The notes below the pieces were generated by a model. It worked only from the letters and a program-made list of their open reading frames with translations. It did not search any database and was not told the origin of the DNA. Below are positions 44,070 through 56,000 of a stretch of DNA of 64,000 bases, piece by piece. This stretch comes from Fragum whitleyi (lineage: Eukaryota; Mollusca; Bivalvia; Cardiida; Cardiidae): assembly GCA_948146395.1 (NCBI GenBank), contig OX411547.1, positions 31,972,614-32,036,613 on the forward strand. The letters are read 5' to 3'. The position numbers and the translations under genes were made by a program. Numbering within the stretch: the stretch's first letter is position 1; the number at the start of each line of letters is the position of its first letter.

Positions 44070-45304
44070 TGAAAATATGTTTATTAAACACAAATGCACT
44101 GCACTGCCCTTTTTTTGGAAAAGCTTTTTGACATAAGATGAAAATCTACAGCAAAACAAAATTTACTGCAATTATCTTGACCTTTATTGATGACCTTGAA
44201 GTTGGTACCAATAGAAAACTTGTCACAAGCAATACACATGTGAAATATGAGATCTCTATCACTAACAAATCAAAAACTAGAAAGCCATGAATGGCTTGAG
44301 TCGCTCCACAGGCTTGAATATCTGGTAATAGCAAATCTAAGTTTTAAATCACAATAATTTTTGGCAGACAGATAAAGGGTCACTTAAGAATCATTCCAGT
44401 GAGATTTGGTTGATATTCATCAGTTATATCCTGAGAAAATGATTTTCAAAGTTTCCACTATATAACATATAGAGAAATGACCTCCGAGGATAAAATACAT
44501 ATTTTTCATCCAACCACAATACTTTTTGGCAGACTATAAAGGGTCACCCAAGAATCAATCCAGTGAAATTTGGTTGATATTCATCAGTTATATTCTGAGA
44601 AAATGATTTTCAAAGTTTCCACTATATAACATATAGAGAAATGACCTTCGCCCATAAAAAACATATTTTTCATCCTATCACAATAATTTTTAGCGGACTG
44701 TTACAGGGTCACCCAAGAATCATTCCAGTGAAATTTGGTTGATATCCATCAATTACACTCTGAGAAAATGATTTTCAAAGTTTCCACTATATAACATATA
44801 GAGAAATGACCTCCGCCCATAAAATACATATTTTTCATCCGATCGCGCTATAATTTTTGGTAGACTGATAAAGGGTCACCCAAGGATTATTCATGTAAAA
44901 TTTAATTAGTATCCATCAATTAGAATCTGAGAAAACTCTCTTTTTACCATATTTGGAAATCAGCCACGCCCCTTAAATCCATGTTTTTCATTGGATCCAA
45001 ATATCTTGAACAACTTTGAAAGAGGGTCACCCAAGGATCATTCCTGTGAAGTTCGGTTGAAATTCATCCAGTAGTTTCTGAGGAGAAGATTTTAAAAGAA
45101 AAAGTTTACGACCGCACACACGGACGCACGACGGACACAACAATAGTGACATGACAATAGTGCCATGACAATAGCCCCAGTGGCTTTCAGCCAGTGGAGC
45201 TAATTATGGCAAATACGCAATTTTTTTGGGGAAAAAAAAACCTAACAGAAAAACACACTAGGCAAAAACAATATGCCCTTGATCTATGGATGTGGGGGCA
45301 TAAA
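44070..45304 (-). mobile_element. GGGGGCAT-family Helentron-like element, split
   Basis: The right border is the degenerate hairpin ATGCCCTTGATCTATGGATG then GGGGGCATAA (45,272-45,302). The left border resembles the family's 3' end (ATGTTTATTAAACACAAATGC, decayed). The core with GACCTTGAAGTTGGTACC at 44,191 is broken at 44,271 by the element 44,272-45,205. A related uninterrupted copy is near 54,540-54,727. Confidence 0.55.
44272..45205 (-). mobile_element. Helentron-like element, AGCTCCACTGG family, copy 1
   Basis: Reading the minus strand, the 5' hairpin is TTAGCTCCACTGGCTGAAAG then CCACTGGGGCTATTG (45,165-45,205). Cores of 164-167 bp follow (CTGAGAAAATGATTTTCAAA at 44,431, 44,595 and 44,760; CTGAGAAAA at 44,927). 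The 3' end has the inverted arm TGTGGAGC, the hairpin AAGCCATTCATGGCTT and the terminus TCTAGTTT. CTAGT fits the CTRRT ending known for Helitrons. Confidence 0.78.
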
Positions 45305-45344
45305 CATGACTTTTAAAACCTAATAACAAAAATTGGAATGTTTA

Positions 45345-45633
45345 GTACAGTTGAACTTGTTTTAAGCAACCACAAACAGGACCACCATAAAGCGGTCGTT
45401 ATTGAAAATGGGCATTGAATTCACGCTTTTTTTACAAATTAGAATTATGATTTTTGATTGAATATGCATAATATTGTAAAAATCCTATATTGTTAAAACT
45501 CAATAGAATTGTCTCATTGAGACAATTCTGGGGAGTTTTAACAACATAAGATTCATTTTCAATAATTTTTAGACCAATAATGACTCCCTTTTGTCTTTTA
45601 ATAGACGTGGTTGCTCAAGCAAAATTTGCTGTA
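45345..45633. mobile_element. MITE with TACAG..AGCAACC ends, copy 2
   Basis: TACAGTTGAACTTGTTTTAA then GCAACCAC at the left is inverted at the right (GTGGTTGCTCAAGCAAAATT then TGCTGTA). The central hairpin AATAGAATTGTCTCATTGAG then ACAATTCT spans about 45,505-45,545. Confidence 0.78.
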
Positions 45634-45912
45634 ACAGGAATGTCTGTGGTAAATACAAAATAATTTCAAGTTTACAGGTTCAAATTATACACAATTGCAG
45701 AGTGAGCGCAAAACTATTATATAGGCCTAAACTTGTATGAACAATTAAAATTTTTCTCTAGTCCCATGAAATGCACTTCAATTGTTTTAAAATATAATCT
45801 CTAATAAAAAGTGTGCATTTGTTTGCATGGAAAAATAACGAACATGGTATCATTTACAGTGATGTACAAAAGTTTATTTCTGTGATGCTAGTTGTTCTCT
45901 ACCCCTTTTAAG

Positions 45913-46268
45913 CAGGGGTATGTAAATACAAATTTTCTCCACTTGGCCATGGACAAGTTAAAGTTCATTTCCTACTTGCACAGGATCAAAATTAACTTTT
46001 CCCAAAAAAATGGATTGATAAATATTGAGAAAGCATAGTTTTAATAAAGAAAATGCTGTAAGCTAGCATTTTCTTCATTAAAGACAATGTTTTCTACCCT
46101 TTGACACAATCATTAGGATGACTTTTATCTTAGATCTTTTTAGTACTGTTCCAAGATTTGCTCTGTTATTCACTCTTGTCCATGGACAAGAGGCCTAGAA
46201 AAATGTATTTTGATGCAGGTGGAAACGCTCATAGCGGACAAGTGGAGCATGGAAATTCCATATCCCTG
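45913..46268. mobile_element. MITE with CAGGGGT ends, copy 2
   Basis: CAGGGGTATGTAAATACAAA at the left and GGAAATTCCATATCCCTG at the right are inverted. Internal hairpin AGAAAATGCTGTAAGCTAGC then ATTTTCT at 46,049-46,076. It parallels 20,165-20,533. Confidence 0.78.
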
Positions 46269-47389
46269 CTTTTAAGGCAAACCGTTGTCTATCATATTTT
46301 GTCAAGAATTACTTTGTTAGCACTCTATAGGCCATAACTATGGTCTAATCATCATTAAACTTGGTCAGAATGTCTGATAACAAGGATGAACCAAAATTGA
46401 AACTAGTAATGTTCAGTCCATGGAACTTTTTTTTCAACATGTACTAATGATGAAGAACAATTGTGCCAAGTTATTTTGAAATCCATCCATAAATGATTGA
46501 GTATTTGTCGGGACAAAATCTGATGGATGGAAATACCAACATGATGGACAGACGCACTACTGCACATATAAAGAGCTGACAAATCATGGCTTGGCAGAGT
46601 CTCATCATAAATTCTCCCAAGCTCAAACAGGGAAAACTGATATTTAAAGACACTAACATATTTTTCTCTTTTCAGTTGGAATTTGTCCTGTCTTAAGTTT
46701 TCTTCTAAAGTTTTACAAGTTTAATTTTCTCAGATCAATTAGCAAAAACCAACACAACAACATTTATACATAATAGCACTCACAATGCAATGTATAACAA
46801 ATGATGACAAAATATAAATCTACTTATCTACTAATATAAGTTGTAACAAAACTAAATAGAACCATAGTAGAAAGTATGGTTTAAATTGGCCTAGTAGTTA
46901 GAAAAGAGAATGCATTCACAGATAAAGAAGAAAGACACAATAACAATCACATAAACTCATTTTGAAATTTGTGCTCAATCAACTGAGATAATAATTTTTT
47001 TTATTTGGTATTTCAAGGGGTTAATGCAAAAGTATTGTAAAGGGCTATATATATAGGCACAATTAATTTGCACTGACTCCTCAATTCATATCAGCATCAA
47101 ATTGGGAAGAAAACACAATTTTCAAGATGGACGGAGTCTGAGTAAAAGGATGCCATTAAATTAACAATATTAACCATATTAACAACATATTTTGATGTAT
47201 ATCTTGAAAATTATATGAACAAACGCTAACTGCAAAGAATGATTGCTTATCAAGAGAACATGATCTTTTATCCTCCATGCTTACTTTTTCAATGAAGTAA
47301 TTCTAATTATTGACCTCAATTTTTCTCAATTACTATCAAAACTCTTCAGTCTTATATATAAGGCAAAGACAGGTAAAAAATAAGTACAT
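46269..47389. other. Non-coding, no feature recognised
   Basis: A short core-like segment (ATCATTAAACTTGGTCAGAATG near 46,351) suggests decayed tandem-core DNA in 46,320-46,600. The rest is plain AT-rich sequence. Confidence 0.4.
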
Positions 47390-47802
47390 GTACGATAAAA
47401 ATTCTTATAGAGCCCCATGCTCTAATAAAACCCCATTCCCCTTTTTAGAGGTTGAAGTCGACCATTGTTGATGTGATTTTACAAAATCTTGAAGCCTTTA
47501 ATAAAAGCCTATTCTCATCAAATCAGTCACTAAAAATTAAACATTTTTCCCCCAATCAAATGTTAATATTTTGCGTGGATTTTGTTTATTTTTGGCCATT
47601 TTCTTCAACGTCTTAACAAACATTGATGGCTCAGTGCAAAACAGTTGTAACTGCCTATACGCTCGAATGTTTATAGGCAGTTACATCTGTTTTACACTGA
47701 GCCATCGATATGTAGCTTGCCTCTAATAAAGGCCCATCCCTCTCTAATGGAAGTGTGATGATTCTAATTGAAGTCCGGGGTTCTATTAAAGTTTTTACAG
47801 TA
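47390..47802. mobile_element. Probable MITE with AGAACCCC-type inverted ends
   Basis: ATAAAAATTCTTATAGAGCC then CCATGC at the left is matched in reverse at the right (GAAGTCCGGGGTTCTATTAA then AGTTTTTAC). TCTAATAAAA/GCCTCTAATAAAGGCCC words recur inside. It contains the palindrome at 47,625-47,706. Confidence 0.45.
47625..47706. repeat. Palindromic element, copy 1
   Basis: GATGGCTCAGTGCAAAACAG then TTGTAACTGCCTATA is inverted as TATAGGCAGTTACA...CTGTTTTACACTGAGCCATC. Arms of ~35 bp; loop of about 12 bp. Confidence 0.75.
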
Positions 47803-48208
47803 TATGAATGTAAAGTAATAAAATTTTTGACCTGTCACCTGAGTAGAGAACATCTGGGTAGTGCCTTAAATCTAGACGCCAGTCAAACTGTGCAGGCTGA
47901 CTGGGGTAGAAACTTTTCTAATTTGGCTGACTTTCTGAATCTAGAATGATCATTCTACCTTTCTGTACAAGAATTTTCTAAATTTGACGTCTGGTTGACC
48001 AATGCCAGACCCAATCTCTTTAACAAAGATCTATTTTACTGAGTTCCGAGATGGTCCCTTTTCAAATGACGGGTCACATTTATATTTATAAAATAGCCGT
48101 CCAAAAATGAAGCAGAATTCAAATTTGCAGATTTTAAGGGAAGGTTACTTTCAACTGTATACCATAACTAATAGTAAGCTAAGATATAAAAGCATCTAAC
48201 AAAAGCAT

Positions 48209-48287
48209 ATCGTTGGCCTAGCGCAAAATGGTTGTAACTCCCTATAAACATATAGGGAGTTACAACTGTTTTGCGCTGAGCCATCGA
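48209..48287. repeat. Palindromic element, copy 2
   Basis: ATCGTTGGCCTAGCGCAAAA then TGGTTGTAACTCCCTATA is inverted around AACA. The outer sequence is that of copy 1 (GCTCAGCGCAAAAC), while the centre of the stem differs (CTGCC versus CTCCC) with matched changes on both arms. Confidence 0.75.
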
Positions 48288-48937
48288 TATCAATCAATCC
48301 TAATGATCTAATCAGTAGGAGCTTTGAATTTACATAACAAAATGTTCATAAATTTTTAACATGACATAGCATATCAATGATTGGCTAGCATATCAACGTT
48401 TGGCGACTATGATAGTGTCTATAATGCTTGAATAAAGCTGTGTTTACAATATTTTGGTGACCAACCAGCTATATGAATGGTAACATAATCAGGGCCTAAG
48501 GTTTTAAACTTTTCTCAGACTCAACTGAGAATTTTCTCAAATTTTAAGTTTAAATAAATGTATGAAAATAAAAGATATTATTTATAAGTTGCTATTTATA
48601 ACAACTTATCAATACTATCTTTTTTGTTAACACATTAAAATGAGTATCTAAACATAAATACAGCTTTAATCTCAAATTGAAATTTTAGAAAATTTTAAAT
48701 TGAGAATGAGAAAAGTTTTATAACCTTGGGCCCTGATAACATTAAATCTTTTTGTAGGAGCTTCAGAGGTTTAGTAAAGAAGTAAAGGTAATGGACCTAT
48801 TTCTTTTACCACCAAGCCATATGTTGTGTGTAATATTCAGTACTCAGTAATATTATCATCTGACAAAACCAACATATGATTTGGTAACCAAATAAATGTA
48901 ATGTAATGAAAATATTGTATTATATATTTTGTATTAT

Positions 48938-49192
48938 TTGCTTGAATGGGGTTTCAACAATCTCTTGGTTATTTGGCAGTGGCTGATGCACCTAACAGTG
49001 GACTCCTGGTGTTTCTCAAACCAGTACTTACATCAGTTCTACCACTACATCCTTTCATATCCTCCAGCTACTATCCCACATCGGTCTACGGTTATCAACC
49101 CATTGGTGGAAGAAATATAGCTGGAAAGGATGAATGTTGCTGTCAGGAATCAAACAGGGTTTTCTGTTTGAAGTTCTAACCATCACAACAAG
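48938..49192 (-). mobile_element. tRNA-derived SINE, diverged copy
   Basis: It matches the copies at 5,249 and 42,441 in order (CTTGAATGGGGTTTCAACAA, CACCTAACAGTGGACTCCTG, CCCATTGGTGGAAGAAATAT). The head (49,130-49,192) has a decayed B box. Confidence 0.75.
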
Positions 49193-49499
49193 GACAATCC
49201 AAGAAAAGTTCCATTGAAATATTCTTAAATGATTTAACTTTATTTTTCCAATTATCTTCTTGGTGTATTACAGCAAATTATTCGGAAAATAAATGCAGGA
49301 GGCAAAAATATTGCATTTACATATTTCGTGAACAAGTGAGGTACTTATCCAAATTCATTTAAACATCCCAGTGTGAAATGGTCTTAAAAGCCTATTATTG
49401 TATAGTCCCTTACAACCTTTTTTAACCTTTTCTGATAGTCAAAACTTTAGACCGATCCAAATTGCAAGAGGTTGCAGACGAAAATGAAAAAGGGATACA

Positions 49500-49765
49500 A
49501 TTTGAGAACAAGATATGTTTGTAAAACATTTATAGCCCTCATAAAAGCAGGTCAATAGCCTATTATTTGTCAATCAACAAAGGGCAATAACTCACAAAAT
49601 ATGATGAGTAGAGTTATTGTTCTTAACCTATAAAGTTTCATGATTCTAGCTTGCATACTTTTTGAGATATGCTCCGGACAAAAAAAAAAACGGACTACAG
49701 ACATACTGACCCACCGACAATTGCAAAGCAATAAACCCCCTCTTCTTTGAAGAGGGGCATAATTG
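49500..49765 (-). mobile_element. Helentron-like element remnant with GAGGGG arm
   Basis: AACAAGATATGTTTGTAAAA at 49,507 resembles a reversed 3' end. A core word TTTCATGATTCTAGCTTG (49,627) is shared with the 156-bp array at 30,990. CCCCCTCTTCTTTGAAGAGG then GGC (49,736-49,757) is a 5'-type hairpin. Confidence 0.5.
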
Positions 49766-49952
49766 AATATCCCATGTGGCAGAAAATATTGTGGCAAAAA
49801 GATAAATTGCTTGTTACAAGTATAAAATCACAAGGACCTAAAACACTAGGCCTGCACGAAAAAGGATTAACACTGGGTTGTTGATATAGGCAATTTGGAG
49901 TAGATCTTGTACCATTCTCAGCACATGGCTTGTCAAATATGGCTGTTACTGT

Positions 49953-50057
49953 TTATAAAGTTTCCAGCCTTTTTTTGATGGATGTATCTATTATTTCTAG
50001 ACTGTCCCTGTCTAATTCTTTAATGAGGATTAATACTGCTTGTAAGACGTGCGCATT
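49953..50057 (-). CDS. CFAP410: CFAP410 last exon (C-terminal helix, stop)
   Basis: The acceptor TTTGTTTCAG lies before AAT in phase 0. It encodes 34 residues (AHVLQAVLILIKELDRDSLE core) ending RLETL and TAA at 49,955-49,953. The hydrophobic heptad-like pattern and the ELD motif align with the end of vertebrate CFAP410 (NVLTAILLLLRELD). Confidence 0.9.
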   Translation of the reverse strand, partial: NAHVLQAVLILIKELDRDSLEIIDTSIKKRLETL

Positions 50058-53000
50058 CTGAAACAAAAACGAAGAAGAAGATATAAATCAGGGCCCTAGG
50101 TAAAAACCAGTCATTTTGATGCATCCAAAAAGGCTAGATATGCAAAAAATATTGACACAAGGGAAACAAATAATTTCTTCTTATCTATACATAATTTCTG
50201 TGTGTTAAAAGCCATTTTCAATGTCATCTTCAATGTATTCCAGTTAGGACTAGAAAGTAACAAGAGCACTGTCTTCAGGTGCCTACGCTTGGCTGTTTGG
50301 TGCTGGATAGTTGATAAACTAGAAAGCCATGAATGGCTTGAGTCGCTCCACAGGCTTGAAATTCTCATAATAGCAAATAAAAGTTTTGACTAGATTTTTA
50401 GATATTTTGGGTTCTACCGATGTTGAAAATGATTTTGAAAATTTCCACTATATAACATAAAGAGGAATGACCTCAGCCTATTTAAGACCTATTTTTCTTT
50501 CAATCACAATAATATTTGGCTGCATGATAGTGCGTCACCCAAGGATAATACCAATTATGTTTGATTGATATCCATCTGTAATATACTGAGAAAATGATTT
50601 TCAAAGTTTCCAATATAAAACATTATAGAGAAATGACCTCCACCCATAAAATACATATTTTTCATCCGATAACAATGATTTTTGGTAGATTGATAAAAGG
50701 TCACCAAAGATCATTCCAGTGAAATTTGGTTGATATTCATCAATTTCATTCTGAGAAAATGATTTTCAAAGTTGACACTATATAACATATAGAGAAATGA
50801 CCTCCGCCCATAAAATACATATTTTTCATCTGATCACAATAAATTTTGGTAGACTGAAGGTCACTCATGGATCATTCCAGTGAAATTTTGTTGATAACCA
50901 TCATACATTCTGAGAAAATGATTTTGAAAGTTTCCACTATATAACATATAGAGAAATGACCTCTGCCCATTTTTGGTAGACTGATAAAGGGTCACTCAAG
51001 TATCATTCCAGTGAAATTTGGTTGATACCCATCACTTACATTCTGAGAAAATAATTTTCAAAGTTTCCACTATATAAGAGAAATGACCTCTGTCCATAAA
51101 ATACATATTTTTCATTCAATCACAATAATTTTCAAATAGTCTGATATAGGGTCACTCAAGTATCATTCCAGTGAAATTTGGTTGATACCCATCACTTACA
51201 TTCTGAGAAAATAATTTTCAAAGTTTCCACTATATAAGAGAAATGACCCCTGTCCATAAAATACATATTTTTCATTCGATCACAATAATTTTCAAATAGT
51301 CTGATATAGGGTCACTCAAGTATCATTCCAGTGAAATTTTGTTGATACCCATCACTTACCTACTGAGAAAATGGTTTTCAAAGTTTCCACTATATGACAT
51401 ATAGAAAAATGACTTCCGCCCATAAAATTTATATTTTTCATCCAATCACAATAATTTTTTGTAGACTGATAAAGGGTCACCCAAGGATCATTCATGTAAA
51501 ATTTAATTGGTATCCATAAATTTGAATCTGCGCGATCTCACTTTTTACCATATTTGGAAATTAGCCACGCCAATAAAATCCATGTTTTTCATTGGATCAA
51601 AATTTCTTGACCAACTTTGAAAGAGGGCCACCCAAGGATTATTCCTATGAAGTTTGGTTCAAATTCATCCAGTAGTTTCTAAGGAGAAAATTTTAAAGAA
51701 AAAGTTTATGACCGGACTCACAGAGGCAAGGACGGATGTTTGACGCATGACGGACACAACACTATGAAAATAGCCCCAGTGGCCTTCAGCCAGTGGAGCT
51801 AAAAATCTTATCAAACAAGCCGCCCAAGAAGGCCTATATTGCTCTACTGGCTTTCAATTATATCAATGAGGAACTTGGTAAGTTTACAAGGAAATTTGAG
51901 AAGAGACCATAAGATGGACAGAAAGTGTAGGCTAAACCTCATATGGAAAGCAATTTTCAAAATATGTATTAGTATTGATTCTAAATAGGAAAAGTTCTTT
52001 TTTATAAGATAGATAGATAGGTCTTGATGGATCTTTAATGATGAAGCAATACTATATATTGCATGGGAAATTTACTAATTTTTGTGAACATTTGCCCTGC
52101 CAGGCCACACCCATATATGGGCCAATCAAAATTCTGCTAGGTATTTACCCAACGAATATTATCCTGCAATATTTTGTTGAAATTGGTTGAATGGTTTGGT
52201 AGGAGAAGTATAAATAAGCCCCAAGATGCCACACCCTTATTTGGGGGACAATCAAATTTCTAGAATAACTTGGGAAAAAGATGAAACTAGAAACACTCAT
52301 GCCATGTTTCATTTACATTGTTGCAATGGTTTGGGAGAAGAAGATTTTTAAAAGATTTTATAGTTTTTACAATACAATACAACATTCTTTATTATTCGAC
52401 TTGAACGCCTGACGTTCATCATTGATACAAAGACATTTACATAATAACTACAACACACATGAACAAAAGGTACATCAAAGAAAACACATTTAAAGATAAC
52501 TTAAGAAGAAAGGGTGTAACGCTAGTGAAAACAAGCCCCACATAGTTTTGGGGGTACAATCATACTGAAATCCTGAACCTCCAGAAATACAGATAAGAGG
52601 GGGTAGCTCCCGTCTAAAATCTTTATTTCTCAATGAAACATTATGATGTGGGTACTCATTGGAAATGTCTTGTCGGGACAATTCCAATAAGTACCCCCAA
52701 AATAGGGTTTAAAAAAGACAAAGTGGAATATTTAAATTTAAAATCCAAAACACCCCCTCTATCTGTAGCTCTTGCCCCATAAACAGTTCATAGCTACCTA
52801 CCCTGGCTCGAGTGGAAGATGTTGGTGCTGATTTAGGTGTGGTGACTTTCTCTTTCGGTAAAGGCTTTAGACCCAGCTGTTCTCTTATTTTGCTATTGAA
52901 TGAAAGTTAAACAGAGCAAAAATAAAAAGAATAGAAATATGTCACAGACATTCATGCCCCTGCTATTATAATGTCATGTACTTGATTTTTTCAAGTGACC

Positions 53001-56000
53001 TTCAGGTGTTAGCCTGACCTTGGGCGTATCTGGTAAAACTCTCCACATGACAATAGTAATCACCCATGACAATAGCTGTGTTAAGTTATTTATAAATTCA
53101 TCCATAAATGTAAAAGTTATGCTCAGGAAAAGAATGGGCAACACACACTCTCACATGAACAAGGGTAACACAATAGGGCTGGAGTGTGGAAAGAGAGGGG
53201 ACAATAAAATAAAACCATTATAAAAATCAAGGATACAACTTTTTCCCATTATCGTAACATATAAGGAAATAAATGCTGTTTTTTGTAAATGCTTTTGCAG
53301 CCTTAGCCCAAATTAGTACAGTGTAGTATCCTTAGAACACACATATAACAGAGGAATACAGAAAGCAGGAACCGCTGAGAATTCAGTCTGGTTCTTTATT
53401 TATGTCTCAGTTTACCACCAACTTATTGGCTTAAAGTAAATTGTGTTTTGTTTTTTTGTTTGTTCTTTTTTTTTGGTTGAGTCAATAAAAGAGATGGAAC
53501 ATATTATGATTTGGAGGTTGACAGTTATAGGTTGCACTAATTCATCACTGATGTATTTATTTGCTTTTCTATATTTTCTCATTGAAACAAACTTCACTAA
53601 ACTGAATATACATACTTTGTTTCCTCCCAGCTTAATGTGATTGGATCTTTTGGTAGTGAATTCTCCTCCTTATCACCTGAAGCTGAATCCCCATTGGCTA
53701 GAACACTTTTCGACTCCGCCTCTTCTTCCTCTGTATTGGGCAATGAAAGCTCTTCACCTTCTGTCTTAGCAGTTTCTATCTCTTCATCTTGAACAACTTT
53801 GAATATAAATGAGAAACAGTTTCATGTGTGCATGATGAGATACGTTCAATCGCCTGGCCTGCTGCACATTACATTAAGATATTATCCTAATAAAAGAGGT
53901 TTGAAAAATCTCCCTTTTGAATATGCACTGAAGACTTGGATTAGATTGTGTGGAAACACTGGCTGATCAGAGTCTTTAGCTTTATGCACATGTGAAATTG
54001 TTTGAAATGTCACCAATAGGCTCAAATATGATTTTTATACTATGCTTCCTAAAGTTCCATGTGGCAAAGACAAGTACATGTACATGTAAATGTATCAACT
54101 ATTATAAAACTAGAGCTGCTTGAGTAGCTGATTTGCTCCAAAGGTCTAGTATTTTGTTGATATCCATCTTTAAGGTTTCAGAAATTGATTTTCCAAGTTT
54201 CCACTAAATAAAAATCAGAGAAATAACTTTGGTCAATTAAAGACATTTTTTTTTATCTATTTACGATAGTTTTTTGTAGTCTTGGGTCACCCAAGGATCA
54301 TTCCAGTGACATTTGGTTGATATCCATTTGTTAGGTTCTTGGAAAATGATTTACAGAGTTTCCACTGTAAAACATATAGAGAAATGACCACCAAGCATAA
54401 AAGACAACTGACAAAGGTAGACTAAAGGATCATTCCAGTAAAATTTGGTTGATATCCATCAATTAGGTTCTTAGTAAATGATTTTCCAAATTTCCACTAT
54501 ATAGCATATAGAGAAATGACCTCCACCAATAAAAGACCTAGACCTTGACATGGTATCAATGGAAAGGTTTTGTCCCAGGCAATAATCATATGAAATATGA
54601 AGGCTCTATCGCTAAGCATTCAAAATTAAAAGCCAATGTTCAAGTTTTACTTTGGACAGACGGAATAACGGAAAAACAAACAGGTAAAAAAACAATACAC
54701 CCCCATCTATCGATACAGGGGTATAATAAATGTGACCAGTCCCTAAATAGGGACCATCTTGGCAGTATGTAGTGTCAATCATAGCCAGACTGAGAGACCG
54801 ACTGATTTAATGGCTGAATTTTTTCACACTCTATTAATTTTATAAATCTAGAATAATCTATGTACCTTCCCATAAAAGATTTATTGAAATGCGACCTCTG
54901 GTTTACCTGTACTAGAACCAATCACTTTTTCAAATATCTATTTGATGGAGTTCCCAGATGGTTCCTTTGTAGCAGGATGGGTCACAAATCATTACCTATA
55001 TTATCTAGTTTCTGTAAATTTGGAAGATTTCTGAGCACCGTTTGTCTGTATTTCTCCCCTGCAGCACATGGGTTATCTGCTAGCCACAATATCCGTAATT
55101 TCTTAAGATTTTGTAAATGACAAATTTCATATAAATGTTCAATTTTATTATTGCGTATATAAAGTTCTTGTAAATTTTCACACTCTGAAAAGTCCTGTAG
55201 AGTTGTTATATCATTCACACTGCAAAGGAAATTTGAAACAACCAGTTTTAAAACTGTTAGAAATACATGTATATCATATGTACAGTGATTGAACCATGGT
55301 TGCAATATTTTTCCTTTCATTTTTTTGTCATAAAAGATTTTGTATGCCTATGTTTGTTTGGTTTGTATGTGGTTTGATGCCACTTTCAACATTATTGCAG
55401 TTATATTGGGGGAAGCTGGTAAACCTACCTAAAGCTTCCTATTGTTTCTCACACCCAAACAACCACAACATTATACCCAAGCCACCAGCTGCCCATACAA
55501 CTTAGGCATGCTACTAATAATTCTCTCTTTAGAGTGGGAGACAAATGACATGTGTCATAGTGAGTTTTGTCAGATGGCTGATGAGAGTTATGCAATCAGG
55601 AGATCAAACTAATAACCCCACTTTCACCTTTGAAAGACTTACAGAGCTAACCAGACTCACAAGATTTTTAACCCTTGTCATGCTGAACCAGGAATATTCC
55701 TGCTTTGGCAGGAGCTATAGACCAACATCAGCCTGCACATATGTGCAGTCTGATGTTAGTCTACACCATCTGTTTCTTATTTTAAAACCAGAATTTTCAA
55801 TAGATTAGTTTTTCAAAATGAAAATTGGCCTACAGTTGGTACTTTCAGTGCTTTTTGCCCTTTGATTTTGATGAAAATTTTCAGCCAAAATATATTCAGC
55901 GTGACAAGGATCAAGACAAGTCCAATAATGTCTGAACTACATGGTAACTTGAAATGTACTGAAAAGACCTATTTGCAAGTTCATTTTTAAGCCGGAGAGT

